Positions 49,540 to 58,613 of a stretch of 64,000 nucleotides of DNA are shown one piece after another. A model generated the notes under the pieces. That model was not told where the DNA came from. It saw nothing but the letters and a program-made list of their open reading frames with translations, and did no database searches. Origin of the DNA: Nocardia panacis. Lineage in GTDB: Bacteria > Actinomycetota > Actinomycetes > Mycobacteriales > Mycobacteriaceae. The DNA is taken from the NCBI RefSeq assembly GCF_003598715.1, contig NZ_QZFU01000029.1, positions 310,001 through 374,000 on the forward strand, written 5' to 3'. How positions within the stretch are numbered: the stretch's first letter is position 1; each line of letters begins with the position of its first letter. The position numbers and the translations under genes are program-made.

Positions 49540-51060
49540 ATGAACTTCGACTCGACCCGCCGCTGGCTGGCGCTCGGCGCGCTGGCAGTGGCCATGCTGA
49601 CCATCGGACTCGATGTCACCGTGCTGGTCGTGGCCCTGCCCACCCTGGCCACCGATCTGAATGCGAGCACCAGTGCGCTGCAATGGTTCAGTTCCGCGTA
49701 CACGCTGGCCCTGGCCGCGCTCATGCTGCCTGCGGGCGCGCTCGGCGACCGTTACGGTCGCAAGAAGGGCCTGGTGGCGGCCCTGCTCGTCTTCGGTGTC
49801 GCCTCGGTCGGCTGCGCGCTGGCCACCTCATCCGGTGAGCTCATCGCGGGTCGAGCGGTGCTCGGCATCGCGGCCGCGGCCATGATGCCGCTGTCGATGA
49901 GCGTGCTGCCCGCCATGTTCCCCGAACCCCAGCAGCGGCAGCGGGCGCTGACGATCTGGATCACCTCCACCGCCGTCGGCATTCCGCTCGGTCCGCTGGT
50001 CGGCGGCTGGCTGCTCGGGCACTTCTGGTGGGGGTCGGTCTTCCTGATCAATGTGCCGCTGGTGGTGATCGGTGTGCTCGCCGTGCTGGCGCTGGTTCCC
50101 GAATCGCGCAGCGAGCAGGCGTTCCGGCTCGATCTGCCCGGTGTCGCGCTGTCGGCGATCGGAATGCTCGGTGTCACTTATGGTTTCATCGGCTTCGGTG
50201 AAAAGGGTTGGGGCGACGGCACTTTCTGGGCCATTGTGATCGCGGGCGTGCTCGTGCTGGCCGCCTTCATCTGGTGGCAGCGCAGCGCAGCGACCCCGCT
50301 GATCGACCTCGACCTGTTCCGCGCCAATGGATTCCGTTGGGGCGCTGTGTATCTGGTCCTGGTCAATTTCGCGATGTTCGGGATGTTCTTCACGGTCCCG
50401 CAGTACTTCCAGGCGGTGCTGGGGGTCGATTCATTCGGCAGTGGGTTGCGGCTGCTGCCCATGATCGGCGGGTTGATCGTCGGTAGCCGCGTGGTGGACA
50501 AGGCCCCGCCCGCGCTCGGGGTGCGGGCCGTGCTGGTGAGCGGGTTCGCGCTGCTGGCAGTGGGACTCGGTCTAGGCGCACTCACCAGGATCGACTACGG
50601 CTACGGCTACACCGCCCTGTGGATCGTGATCATCGGCATCGGTATGGGCTTGGTGATGCCCGCCTCGATGGGGTTGGCCATGGGTGAGCTCACCGCCGAG
50701 CGGTCGGGCACCGGGTCGGCCCTGTTGCAGGCGCTGCGGCAGGCGGGAGGCACCATCGGCGTCGCGATGCTCGGCACGGTGTTGGCCACGCGCTACCGCG
50801 CCGAACTGGGTCCGCTGGATCGGGAGCCGATCTCGGACGGGATCAACGCGGGCGCCGCGGTCGCGCGCAAACTGGGCGACGCGGCCATGCTCGAACACGT
50901 GCGGACCGCCTTCCTCGGCGGTATGGGCGCGATGCTGTGGGTATGCGCGGCAACGTGTTTGGTGGCCATCCCGATCGTCGCGCTCACGCAGCGCGGGGCA
51001 GCATCGGGTGCCGCGAAGATCAGGAGCAGCAATGAGTCAGAATCGACGCATGTCGGTTGA
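49540..51060 (+). CDS. MFS drug-efflux transporter, DHA2 (14-helix) type
   Basis: 506 residues with about 14 helices. TIGLDVTVLVVALPTLATDL is the helix 1 motif of the EmrB/QacA group, GDRYGRKKGL the loop motif A, and TAVGIPLGPLVGGWLL motif C, typical of antiporters that export drugs. GGAGGAG lies before the ATG. The 3' end overlaps the TetR gene by 29 nt. Confidence 0.92.
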   Translation: MNFDSTRRWLALGALAVAMLTIGLDVTVLVVALPTLATDLNASTSALQWFSSAYTLALAALMLPAGALGDRYGRKKGLVAALLVFGVASVGCALATSSGELIAGRAVLGIAAAAMMPLSMSVLPAMFPEPQQRQRALTIWITSTAVGIPLGPLVGGWLLGHFWWGSVFLINVPLVVIGVLAVLALVPESRSEQAFRLDLPGVALSAIGMLGVTYGFIGFGEKGWGDGTFWAIVIAGVLVLAAFIWWQRSAATPLIDLDLFRANGFRWGAVYLVLVNFAMFGMFFTVPQYFQAVLGVDSFGSGLRLLPMIGGLIVGSRVVDKAPPALGVRAVLVSGFALLAVGLGLGALTRIDYGYGYTALWIVIIGIGMGLVMPASMGLAMGELTAERSGTGSALLQALRQAGGTIGVAMLGTVLATRYRAELGPLDREPISDGINAGAAVARKLGDAAMLEHVRTAFLGGMGAMLWVCAATCLVAIPIVALTQRGAASGAAKIRSSNESESTHVG

Positions 51061-51670
51061 CGTCTCCGGTGACAGGTCCCCCGCGTCGGGCCTGCGCGAG
51101 CGGAAGAAGGAACGGACCCGCCGGACCATACGCCGCGAGGCGTTCCGGTTGTTCCGCGAGCAGGGCTACGCCGAAACGACCGTCGACCAGATCGCGGCGG
51201 CGGCGGAGGTCTCGCCCAGCACCTTCTTCCGCTACTTCCCGTCCAAAGAGCAGTTGGCCCTGGTCGACGACCTCGATCCGGTCATGTTCGCCGCCATCGA
51301 CCGCCAACCCGCCGACCTGACCATGCTGGAGACCTTCCGCCGCGCGACCGTCGAGGCCTTCGACTCGCTGAGCGAGGAGGAGATGGCCTTCGAATCCGAG
51401 CGGGTTCGACTGGTGTTCTCGGTCCCCGAACTGCGCGGGGCCATGGCGCAGGAGATGGAGCGCAATATCGAGCTGATCACCCGGATCGTCGCCCGTCGCA
51501 CCGGCCACGCGATCGACGATTTCGAGGTGCGGGTCTTCGCCGGGGCGCTGATGGGTGCGATGCTGGGGATCATGGACCGGGTCCCGTTCAGTACCGACCT
51601 GGTGGTGCGGGTGGTGGACTTCCTGGGCGCGGGCTTACCGCTCAGCAATGTGAAACCCACTGAGCAGTAA
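51032..51670 (+). CDS. TetR-family repressor coupled to the MFS gene
   Basis: 212 residues. HTH: RRTIRREAFRLFREQGYAET through TVDQIAAAAEVSPSTFFRYF and PSKEQLAL. CAGGAG before the ATG at 51032 supports this start; ATG at 51050 is an alternative. The overlap with the transporter and the inverted repeat at the transporter promoter suggest drug-inducible autoregulation. Confidence 0.9.
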   Translation: MSQNRRMSVDVSGDRSPASGLRERKKERTRRTIRREAFRLFREQGYAETTVDQIAAAAEVSPSTFFRYFPSKEQLALVDDLDPVMFAAIDRQPADLTMLETFRRATVEAFDSLSEEEMAFESERVRLVFSVPELRGAMAQEMERNIELITRIVARRTGHAIDDFEVRVFAGALMGAMLGIMDRVPFSTDLVVRVVDFLGAGLPLSNVKPTEQ

Positions 51671-51675
51671 GGGAA

Positions 51676-52353
51676 TTACTGCGACTTGGCGACCGGGCAG
51701 CCGTGAGCCAGCGGGCCGAGCAACTGATTGTTGTCGTAGAAGTGCTCGAGTTCGAGGATGCGCAGGTCCTCGGTGACCCTGGCGATGGTGACCCCGAACA
51801 TCTCGATCAGCTCCCCGGTCGGCTGATGGCCCCGGTATTCGCCCTCGAACCGGCCCCAGTGCCGCCACCGGCAGGTGACCGCGGGCGGGCCTGCCAGCAC
51901 CTCCTGCACCTCCCAGAAGAAGCCGCCGGGGAAGGCGGTGTGGAAGATGTGATGCGAGGATTCGAAGGTCTCGGCGGCGGCATCGTAGTAGGGGTTGTCG
52001 CCGATCAGGATGTTGTAGCTGCCGATGCGGGCGAACTCCGCCGCGTTGCGCCACTTGCCGCCGTTGACCCGGCCCCGGTAGTGCTCGGAGACGAGCGAGA
52101 CCCAGGTCGCCGGATCCTTCTTGTGCGAGACCTCCATCTCGAAGACCCGGACCAGATCCTCGACGATGGCCTCCAACGAGCCCGCCGCATGCTCAGTGGT
52201 GCGTTCGCGCGGCACCACCTCATCGGTCAGGTGGTAGTTGGGTCGGTTGCCGCGCCAATGCTCGTCCGGCGTGGCGGCGACCACGGCGTCGCGGCCGCGC
52301 AACCATAACGGCGTTTCGGCTTTGGACGCGGAATCCGTTGCGTCAATTGTCAT
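51676..52353 (-). CDS. SnoaL-like / NTF2-fold protein
   Basis: 225 residues. VEDLVRVFEMEVSHKKDPAT, HYRGRVNGGKWRNAAEFARI and WRHWGRFEGEYRGHQPTGEL with VTIARVTEDLRILELEHFYD fit the SnoaL-like ester-cyclase/NTF2 fold. A ligand pocket is likely; the reaction is unknown. The ATG at 52353 is just downstream of a palindrome that may control it. It converges on the TetR gene with 5 bp between stops. Confidence 0.72.
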   Translation of the reverse strand: MTIDATDSASKAETPLWLRGRDAVVAATPDEHWRGNRPNYHLTDEVVPRERTTEHAAGSLEAIVEDLVRVFEMEVSHKKDPATWVSLVSEHYRGRVNGGKWRNAAEFARIGSYNILIGDNPYYDAAAETFESSHHIFHTAFPGGFFWEVQEVLAGPPAVTCRWRHWGRFEGEYRGHQPTGELIEMFGVTIARVTEDLRILELEHFYDNNQLLGPLAHGCPVAKSQ

Positions 52354-52356
52354 TTC

Positions 52357-52368
52357 GGGACATGTCCC
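52357..52368. promoter_or_regulatory. Palindrome overlapping the SnoaL-like ribosome site
   Basis: GGGACATGTCCC is a perfect 12-bp palindrome 3 bp upstream of the start codon. It resembles the GGGACAT-containing sites at 14339 and 14433, though the spacing differs. Confidence 0.4.
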
Positions 52369-52481
52369 TTCCAGAGAGATCGAACGCGACGAACCTAACA
52401 GGTCGGCGGGCCGCTTGTCGCGGTGAAGGGCGGACATGTGAAACATCGGTGTTCAAGCCTGTTTGGCAATAGAGTCGGGTC

Positions 52482-52940
52482 ATGACGGATAACCTCGAAA
52501 CCCCGCGCGTCGCCAGCGCCTCCCGCGAGATCGCCGCACCAGCGGACCGCATTTTCGAGCTCATCGCCGACCCGTCGCTGCAACCCGGCTGGGACGGCAA
52601 CGACAACCTGGCCACGTCGGAGCCGGGGCACCGCGTGCGCGCGGTCAACGATGTCTTCATCATGACCCTCACCAACGGCGCGGATCGGGAGAACCGCGTC
52701 GTCGAATTCGAGGAGGGGCGCCGTATCGCCTGGCAGCCGTCCGAACCCGGCAAGCAGCCGCCCGGTCACCTGTGGCGCTGGGAACTCGAACCGCTCGACG
52801 CCAACCGCACCAGGGTGACCCACACCTACGACTGGACCCGGCTCACCGACGAAAAGCGCATGGTCCGTGCTCGCGCCACCACGTCGGACAAACTGACGGC
52901 CTCACTCGACCTGCTTGCCGGAATCGCCGAAAAGCCCTGA
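52482..52940 (+). CDS. SRPBCC-family protein
   Basis: 152 residues. ASREIAAPADRIFELIADPS, QPGWDGNDNLA, RVRAVNDVFIMTL and LWRWELEPLDANRTRVTHTY are typical of polyketide cyclase/dehydrase-like START-fold proteins. It is divergent from the SnoaL-like gene, and a shared pathway is possible. The ligand is unknown. Confidence 0.85.
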   Translation: MTDNLETPRVASASREIAAPADRIFELIADPSLQPGWDGNDNLATSEPGHRVRAVNDVFIMTLTNGADRENRVVEFEEGRRIAWQPSEPGKQPPGHLWRWELEPLDANRTRVTHTYDWTRLTDEKRMVRARATTSDKLTASLDLLAGIAEKP

Positions 52941-53108
52941 TCCGCAGTGTATTTCGCGGGCGGTGCGCGCGTCGCCGCCCGCACTCCCGGTACTTTCTCG
53001 CCAATCGGATGGAACCAGTCGCACGCCCGCTGCGTCTATGACTGATACCGAGGTCATCCGGCATCGGACGATCGGGCAGCTACGACAACCGGGCGTGAGG
53101 AGTACGCA

Positions 53109-53426
53109 GTGGCCACCTTCTTGAGCGTGGACATCGACATACTGGGCAAGACCGCGCGCTCGCTGCGCGCTGCCGAGAGCACGCTCAACACCGCGATGAA
53201 GGCGATGGGCGCGCACGGGGATATCGGTACCCGGACCCTCAACGATGCCGCCGAGACCTTCCAGCGCCGCTGGAAGTACGGCATCGAGCGAATAGGGGAG
53301 TCGGCGGGCTTCACCGCCGAGGGGGTCGGCAAATGCCACGATGCCTACGTCGAGGTCGACTCGGCTTTCGGCAAGGCGCTCGAGGCGGCACGCAATGCCC
53401 TCCCGGAGGGAGCGGCCCGCCCATGA
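53109..53426 (+). CDS. WXG100-like small secreted protein
   Basis: 105 residues from GTG. A helical hairpin of WXG100 size: DIDILGKTARSLRAAESTLN, RTLNDAAETFQRRWKYGIER, then FTAEGVGKCHDAYVEVDSAF. A strict W-x-G is absent; RRWKYG occupies the turn. It overlaps the next gene by ATGA. By size and context it is a candidate type VII (ESX) substrate partner. Confidence 0.7.
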   Translation: MATFLSVDIDILGKTARSLRAAESTLNTAMKAMGAHGDIGTRTLNDAAETFQRRWKYGIERIGESAGFTAEGVGKCHDAYVEVDSAFGKALEAARNALPEGAARP

Positions 53427-54712
53427 GCCCGATGCGCTATCCGAACCTCGGTTTCGATCCGGTGCCGGGCACACTTGCCGACGTCGCGACCATGCGCGAT
53501 CAAATCTCGTCCGCCGCAACGGCTGTCACCGAGACCGACGCCCTGCTCACTCGCCTGCGCGGCAACACCGACTCCGTCTGGGCGGGTACGGCGGGCGACG
53601 CGTTCCGCGCCAATTTCGATGCCACCCTGGCCCAGGATCTCGGCTACGCCCAGAAATCCCTCGAACGAGCGGTCCGCGCGCTCAGTGAATGGCATGGCGA
53701 TCTCGTCGGCTTCCAAGACAGTGCAAGGGGTTTGGAGGCCGAGGCCGCCGCGGCCCGTGCCGACCGCACCAAGGCAGCCGCCGCACAGCAGAACGCCCGC
53801 GCCAATCCTGATCTCGCCCTGGCCAACCAGACCTTCGCCGACCCGGCCCAACTCCAGTCCGCCCAAACCCGTCTCGATGCGGCCAATGCCGCCCTGCGCG
53901 CCGCCGACGCCTCGGTCACCGAATCGCAGGGCAAACTCGACTTCATCCTCCAGCGCGCCCGCGACCTGCAAGCCGAACACGATCGGGTGGCGGGCCGCAA
54001 AGCTGCCGAACTCGAAAGCGCTGCAAAAGAATTCGCCCCGAGCCCGCCGGACAAGAGCATCTGGGACAACCTTGTCGACGCGGTCAAAGGCGTCGGCGAG
54101 TGGATCTCGCAGCATCGCAAGCAGATTCACGACGTGCTGGCCAATGTCTCCGCCATCGCGGGGCTCATCGCGCTGCTCACGCCGCCACCGATCGACGCTA
54201 TCGCAGGTGCGGTCGCACTGGTCACGGGTGTCGGGGCGCTGGCTACCGATTTCATGGATCCCGAAGTGCGCGATGCCTTCAAAGAGGTGGTCACCGGCTT
54301 TTCGGACTTGAAGAACAATGGTGACTTCAGTACCGAGGCCTCGGCGCTGGGCAAGTTGGGCAGCACCGTTGGGGTGGACGTTCTGGGCGCGATTCCGGGT
54401 GTGACCGGCGCAACCAAAGGTGTCAAGGCGCTGACGGAGGCGGCGGACTTCGGTACTGCGGTTCGTGAGTTCGCTTCCGGCGTACAGTCGCCCACCTCCT
54501 TGGCGAAGAAATTGGATCCGATCTTCAATATCAAGAATGTGGAGACCAGCCCCACCCTGGTCGCGACCATGGTGCAGGAGTTCGGCGAGGCAAACCGATG
54601 GTCGCCGGGCGCGGGCACCACTTTGAACGGGGTGGAGCTGTTTCTGCGCAGCGTGAAGGGCGGAGTGGGTTCCGGGCGGCTGGTGTCGATGATGGGGTCC
54701 TCGGATGAGTAG
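53423..54712 (+). CDS. Large WXG-domain protein, putative type VII effector
   Basis: 429 residues. The N-terminal 100 residues form a WXG100-like domain with NTDSVWAGTAGDAFRANFDA. A coiled-coil stalk follows (ALRAADASVTESQGKLDFIL, RDLQAEHDRVAGRKAAELES), then a hydrophobic region (LANVSAIAGLIALLTPPPID, ALVTGVGALATDFMD). The C-terminal ~150 residues match nothing I recognise. The layout resembles type VII effectors with a variable C-terminal module. The preceding small protein is the expected partner. Confidence 0.68.
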   Translation: MSPMRYPNLGFDPVPGTLADVATMRDQISSAATAVTETDALLTRLRGNTDSVWAGTAGDAFRANFDATLAQDLGYAQKSLERAVRALSEWHGDLVGFQDSARGLEAEAAAARADRTKAAAAQQNARANPDLALANQTFADPAQLQSAQTRLDAANAALRAADASVTESQGKLDFILQRARDLQAEHDRVAGRKAAELESAAKEFAPSPPDKSIWDNLVDAVKGVGEWISQHRKQIHDVLANVSAIAGLIALLTPPPIDAIAGAVALVTGVGALATDFMDPEVRDAFKEVVTGFSDLKNNGDFSTEASALGKLGSTVGVDVLGAIPGVTGATKGVKALTEAADFGTAVREFASGVQSPTSLAKKLDPIFNIKNVETSPTLVATMVQEFGEANRWSPGAGTTLNGVELFLRSVKGGVGSGRLVSMMGSSDE

Positions 54713-55343
54713 CACGATCCTGGATGTCTCGATTCCGCAGGGATATATGCAGATGCCGCTGACCGATATCGGCGCTCGGTTCGCGACGGTCGCGCAGTTG
54801 ACGGAGGAACTGGCACCGCCGGATATGAAACGGCTTGCGCACGAAGTCCTTCCGGCCTACGCACTCATGCTCGAGGCGCTCGCCGAGATGGATGCCAGAT
54901 ATTGCGGCATCGGCCGACACACTTCGAGTACAGGCGAACTCGTGATCTCCTGTCTGACCGTCTGCGTCGTCGACAGCGATGAAAAACGCAACCCGCGCTT
55001 GGTTCTCAAAGAGCTCGTCACCTCGCGCGTCGAGGCAGGAGACGCCTTTGGCGCCACCGAAGTCCTCGAGGTCGACGGTCGCCCCATGCTGTTCGCCGAG
55101 CGCGTGGTCGGCTTGCCCGCGCCCGAGATTCCCGGCAGAGCACAGTTGGCCGACACCACGCCGACCTACCAGTTGGAGGCCGTTGTTCCGGCCGGAGACG
55201 GTTCGACCCTCGCCGCCATCGAAATGTCGACGGCCAGTGTCGAGCGCGGCCCCGAGTTCCGAAAGATGATCGTGGATATCGCCCGTTCGGTGGCCTTCAC
55301 GGCGGCCGTCGATCTCGATCAACCATCGTCGTTGAACCTGTGA
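54705..55343 (+). CDS. Hypothetical protein of the type VII-like cassette
   Basis: 212 residues with no signal peptide or membrane helix. MPLTDIGARFATVAQLTEEL and VISCLTVCVVDSDEKRNPR suggest an alpha/beta fold; FTAAVDLDQPSSLNL ends it. It overlaps the upstream effector-like gene by 8 nt and the downstream RDD gene by TGATG. A chaperone or immunity role is possible but unsupported by any motif. Confidence 0.6.
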   Translation: MSSTILDVSIPQGYMQMPLTDIGARFATVAQLTEELAPPDMKRLAHEVLPAYALMLEALAEMDARYCGIGRHTSSTGELVISCLTVCVVDSDEKRNPRLVLKELVTSRVEAGDAFGATEVLEVDGRPMLFAERVVGLPAPEIPGRAQLADTTPTYQLEAVVPAGDGSTLAAIEMSTASVERGPEFRKMIVDIARSVAFTAAVDLDQPSSLNL

Positions 55344-56464
55344 TGGCCGCCGAGCGCAGAATGATTCCGACCGAAGCGATGACGAACCCGCACACGGCTC
55401 CACCGGCTGGTTCCTGGCCCGCTACCAAGTCGGCCTTGCGTCGAGCGGTGACCGTATCGTTGCTTTCAACTCTGGGTGCAATTGCCTGTGTCGCTGTGCT
55501 TTTGGGCATCTGGGTGGCGATTGTGGCGAATTGGCATCGAGGAGGAGCCGCCTTCTCGCGCATTGCGGCTGCCCCGACCGTGGCGGCCTTCGTCATCGGG
55601 TACGCGTGCCTGCTCGTAAGCGGCGATGGATGGCGGAAGCGGCGCGCGCTACGCGGTCACTCATGGATCTGCTGGCCTGCCCGGTATGTCTCCCATGGGA
55701 ACAATCAATGGATCCAGTTGATCGGGCCTACCGGCGCATCGATGGCATACCTGGATGCCAAAGGGGGGCTGTTCAATGACAGCACCGCCGAAGTGTGGTT
55801 CGCGGGAGATCCGCAGTCGGGTGGATTGCTGTCACGACCGGGTGGCGGAGATCTGTGCACTGCTTCGCCCAAACGAGTATCACCGTCGGATTGGGAGCGG
55901 CATTGTGCGCGGTTGGCGCACCAAGTCCGGCGGCGGGGAGCTCCGCTGACGCCGGAGCAAGAACGGTTGGTCGCCGAATATCCGGAGCAGTCGGAGCCGA
56001 GACGGCATGGCGCGCTGAGCGATTCCGGATATCCGTCGCCGCGTAGGCTGCGCCGAACGCTCGCCTTCGCGTTCGATTGGGTCTTCCATATCGCGTGCGG
56101 GTTCGCCGCGATGGTCCTCGCCACCCCGCATTTCGTCGATGTCATCGCCCATCGCGACTGGAGCCGATTCGACCCCCAGTTCGTTTGGGTATTCCCGGGT
56201 TGGGTGGCGGCTTCGATCCTCGACCGGACGGTTGTCCAGGCCGTATTCCATACGACCGTCGGTAAGGGTGTTTTTGGTCTGGTGGTGCTTCGCCCGGAAG
56301 ACGGTGGGTATCCATCCTTCTGGCGGTTGTTGAAGGTCTGGCTGTTCCATCTGTACCTACCGCTGACGATACTGGGAGATGGACCAGGTCCCGATCGCCT
56401 CGGCGACTATTTCCTGCCCGCCGTTCGCCGCGGCGATGTTCGCGCGGCACACCGACCCGAGTGA
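55343..56464 (+). CDS. RDD-domain membrane protein of the type VII-like cassette
   Basis: 373 residues. Two N-terminal helices (TLGAIACVAVLLGIWVAIVA, APTVAAFVIGYACLLV) precede a soluble part. The C-terminal RDD domain begins RRTLAFAFDWVFHIACGFAA and has ILDRTVVQAVFHTTVGKGVF and FWRLLKVWLFHLYLPLT. RDD proteins are poorly understood membrane proteins, some acting as ion transporters. It is the last of four overlapping genes. Confidence 0.75.
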   Translation: MAAERRMIPTEAMTNPHTAPPAGSWPATKSALRRAVTVSLLSTLGAIACVAVLLGIWVAIVANWHRGGAAFSRIAAAPTVAAFVIGYACLLVSGDGWRKRRALRGHSWICWPARYVSHGNNQWIQLIGPTGASMAYLDAKGGLFNDSTAEVWFAGDPQSGGLLSRPGGGDLCTASPKRVSPSDWERHCARLAHQVRRRGAPLTPEQERLVAEYPEQSEPRRHGALSDSGYPSPRRLRRTLAFAFDWVFHIACGFAAMVLATPHFVDVIAHRDWSRFDPQFVWVFPGWVAASILDRTVVQAVFHTTVGKGVFGLVVLRPEDGGYPSFWRLLKVWLFHLYLPLTILGDGPGPDRLGDYFLPAVRRGDVRAAHRPE

Positions 56465-56485
56465 TTCGATTGGAGGAATCGACCG

Positions 56486-56968
56486 TTGCTCACCCTGGAG
56501 CCGATGCGCGCCGAGGATGCGAACGCGATCCGTTCGTGGCGCTACGCACCGCCGTACGACATCTACGACCTGGACGACGATTCCATCGATGAACTACTCG
56601 ATCCGCGCAGTCCGCACTACTGCGTTCGCGATGTCCGACGAAAACTGGTGGGATTCTTCAGCTTCGGGAGCTCATCGCTACCGTGGCACACCCCGATTCC
56701 CACCCTCTACGGCGAGGATGGGGAGATCGGGGTCGGACTCGGCATGCATCCGGCCGAGATGGGGGGCGGGTCGGGGGTCGAATTCGTTCGAGCCGGAGTC
56801 GATTTCGCTCGAAACATGTTCCAGCCCAAATATTTTCATCTCTTCGTCTATGTCTGGAACGCGCGCGCCATCCGGGTGTACGAGCGGGCCGGATTCCACC
56901 GGATCGGCAGCTACCGGCCGCAGTCCGAGGACGGAGGCCGGTTCTGGGAGATGCGGATGGACCTTTGA
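56486..56968 (+). CDS. GNAT-family N-acetyltransferase
   Basis: 160 residues, start TTG. MRAEDANAIRSWRYAPPYDI, then LVGFFSFGSS, IGVGLGMHPAEMGGGSGVEF (acetyl-CoA loop) and YVWNARAIRVYERAGFHRIG are GNAT motifs A and B. The substrate is unknown. It is tail-to-tail with the DJ-1-like gene, with no gap. Confidence 0.88.
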   Translation: MLTLEPMRAEDANAIRSWRYAPPYDIYDLDDDSIDELLDPRSPHYCVRDVRRKLVGFFSFGSSSLPWHTPIPTLYGEDGEIGVGLGMHPAEMGGGSGVEFVRAGVDFARNMFQPKYFHLFVYVWNARAIRVYERAGFHRIGSYRPQSEDGGRFWEMRMDL

Positions 56969-57574
56969 TCAGACGAGAGGTTCGTCGGCCAGGTACGGAG
57001 GCGCGGGCTCGTACTGGATGACGCGGCGCACATGGCGGGCGTGCTCGCGCCCGTGCAGCGCGCCGATCAACCACAGCGCAGAATCGATCCCTGCCGAAAC
57101 ACCCTGGCTGGTCACGAGATTCCCGTCCACGACGTAGCGGGCGTCGCGCACCACGGTGAGGTCGGCGAGGGTGGCCAGATCGTCCTCGGCGGCCCAATGG
57201 GTGGTCACCCGGCGGCCGTGTGTCAAACCTGCCGCGTGCAACAGGTAGGTGCCGGTGCACACGGCGATTGTCCACGCGGCACGCGCACCCGTTTTGGCGA
57301 TCCAGTCGGTGACGGTCGCGTTGTGCCGCTGGGCTTCCCGCGCGCCACGCCCACCGGGAACAAGCAGCACGTCGAGCGGCGGGTGGTCGTCGAGAGTGTG
57401 ATCGGGCAGCACCCGCATGCCCTGACCGCAGCGGACGGGATCGAGACGCTCGGCGATGAGATATGCCGAATCGTCCGCGCCGCGAACCTTGGCCGACATG
57501 GTGAAGACCTCCCACGGGCCGACGAAGTCGAGTTCCTCGGCCTCGTCGAAGATGAGCAGTCCATAGGTTGTCAT
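56969..57574 (-). CDS. DJ-1/PfpI-family protein
   Basis: 201 residues. LLIFDEAEELDFVGPWEVF, LLVPGGRGAREAQR, and WTIAVCTGTYLLHAAGL with the nucleophile-elbow Cys are class I glutaminase-like DJ-1 motifs. Its start overlaps the stop of the AraC-type regulator as ATGA, so the two are co-expressed. A stress or isonitrile-hydratase-like role is possible. Confidence 0.87.
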   Translation of the reverse strand: MTTYGLLIFDEAEELDFVGPWEVFTMSAKVRGADDSAYLIAERLDPVRCGQGMRVLPDHTLDDHPPLDVLLVPGGRGAREAQRHNATVTDWIAKTGARAAWTIAVCTGTYLLHAAGLTHGRRVTTHWAAEDDLATLADLTVVRDARYVVDGNLVTSQGVSAGIDSALWLIGALHGREHARHVRRVIQYEPAPPYLADEPLV

Positions 57575-58590
57575 CAGTGCTCCTGTGCGTAGTCGATGGT
57601 GGACCGGAACCGGTCCCGATAGTCGGAGGGGGCGACGCCGAGGGTGCGGTGGAAGGTGCGTCGCATGGTTTCGGCGGTGCCGAAGCCGCAGCGGCGAGCG
57701 ACGGTGTCGAGCGGGTCGTCGCTCTCGGTGAGCGCCCGCTGTGCCGCCTCCACATGCACCCGCTCCACATAGGCGGCAGGCGAGGCGCCGAGTTCGGCCG
57801 TGAAGCGGCGCTGCAGATGTCGGGGGCTCAACCCGGCGTGCCGGGCCAGGTCGGCGAGGCTGTGTCGGTCGCCGGGGCGCGCATGGATGGCCGACACGGT
57901 GGCGCTGATCGGATCGCTGGACGGCGGTGGGGTGCGCATGGCCACGCTGAACTGCGATTGATCGCCCGGCCTGCGCAGGAACAGCACCAGCTGCCTGGCC
58001 ACGCCGTGCGCGATATCCCGACCGATATCGTGCTCCACCAGTGCGAGGGCGAGATCCATCCCGGCGGTCACACCCGCCGAGGTCCAAACCCGGCCATCCT
58101 TGATGAAGATGGGTTCGGGGTCGACCCGCACCTGCGGATACGCCTCGGACAGTTGCCGCGCCCGCGACCAGTGCGTTGTCACCCGGCAGCCGTCGAGAAG
58201 ACCGGCCGCCGCGAGCAGGAACGCGCCGCTGCACACCGAGGCGATCCGCCGTGCGCTCGCGGCGGCGGCCCGAATCCAGGTCAGCAGCGCCGTATCGGTG
58301 ATCGCCTGTTCGACGCCGATCCCGCCCGCGACGACGACCGTATCGATCGTTGTCGGATCGATGTCCGCGACGCCATCGGTTGCCAGAATCGTCAACCCGG
58401 TGGCCGACCGCACCGGTCCCGCCGTCGCGGCGATCACCCGCACGTCATAGGCGCCCGTCGGCCAATTCGCCTGCTGGAACACCTCGAACGGGCCGGTCAG
58501 ATCGAGGATCTGAAACCCGTCGAACACCACGAACGCGATCCGCCGCACCCATTCAGCTTCGGCCGCGCGGCGGATCGTCGTCAATGACAT
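57574..58590 (-). CDS. GlxA-family AraC-type transcriptional regulator
   Basis: 338 residues. The N-terminal DJ-1-like domain (IAFVVFDGFQILDLTGPFEV, ASVCSGAFLLAAAGLLDG) is followed by an AraC HTH pair (HSLADLARHAGLSPRHLQRR and DPLDTVARRCGFGTAETMRR). It resembles FtrA/GlxA activators and probably controls the overlapping DJ-1 gene. ATG at 58590 is used; GTG at 58599 is possible. Confidence 0.9.
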   Translation of the reverse strand: MSLTTIRRAAEAEWVRRIAFVVFDGFQILDLTGPFEVFQQANWPTGAYDVRVIAATAGPVRSATGLTILATDGVADIDPTTIDTVVVAGGIGVEQAITDTALLTWIRAAAASARRIASVCSGAFLLAAAGLLDGCRVTTHWSRARQLSEAYPQVRVDPEPIFIKDGRVWTSAGVTAGMDLALALVEHDIGRDIAHGVARQLVLFLRRPGDQSQFSVAMRTPPPSSDPISATVSAIHARPGDRHSLADLARHAGLSPRHLQRRFTAELGASPAAYVERVHVEAAQRALTESDDPLDTVARRCGFGTAETMRRTFHRTLGVAPSDYRDRFRSTIDYAQEH

Positions 58591-58613
58591 GCATCCCACA
58601 CATCACGCCATGG

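Noticed and set aside
53109..53426. Calling the small protein a strict EsxA/EsxB homologue
   Set aside because: The W-x-G turn is not exact and no ESX machinery is adjacent, so only a WXG100-like label is justified.
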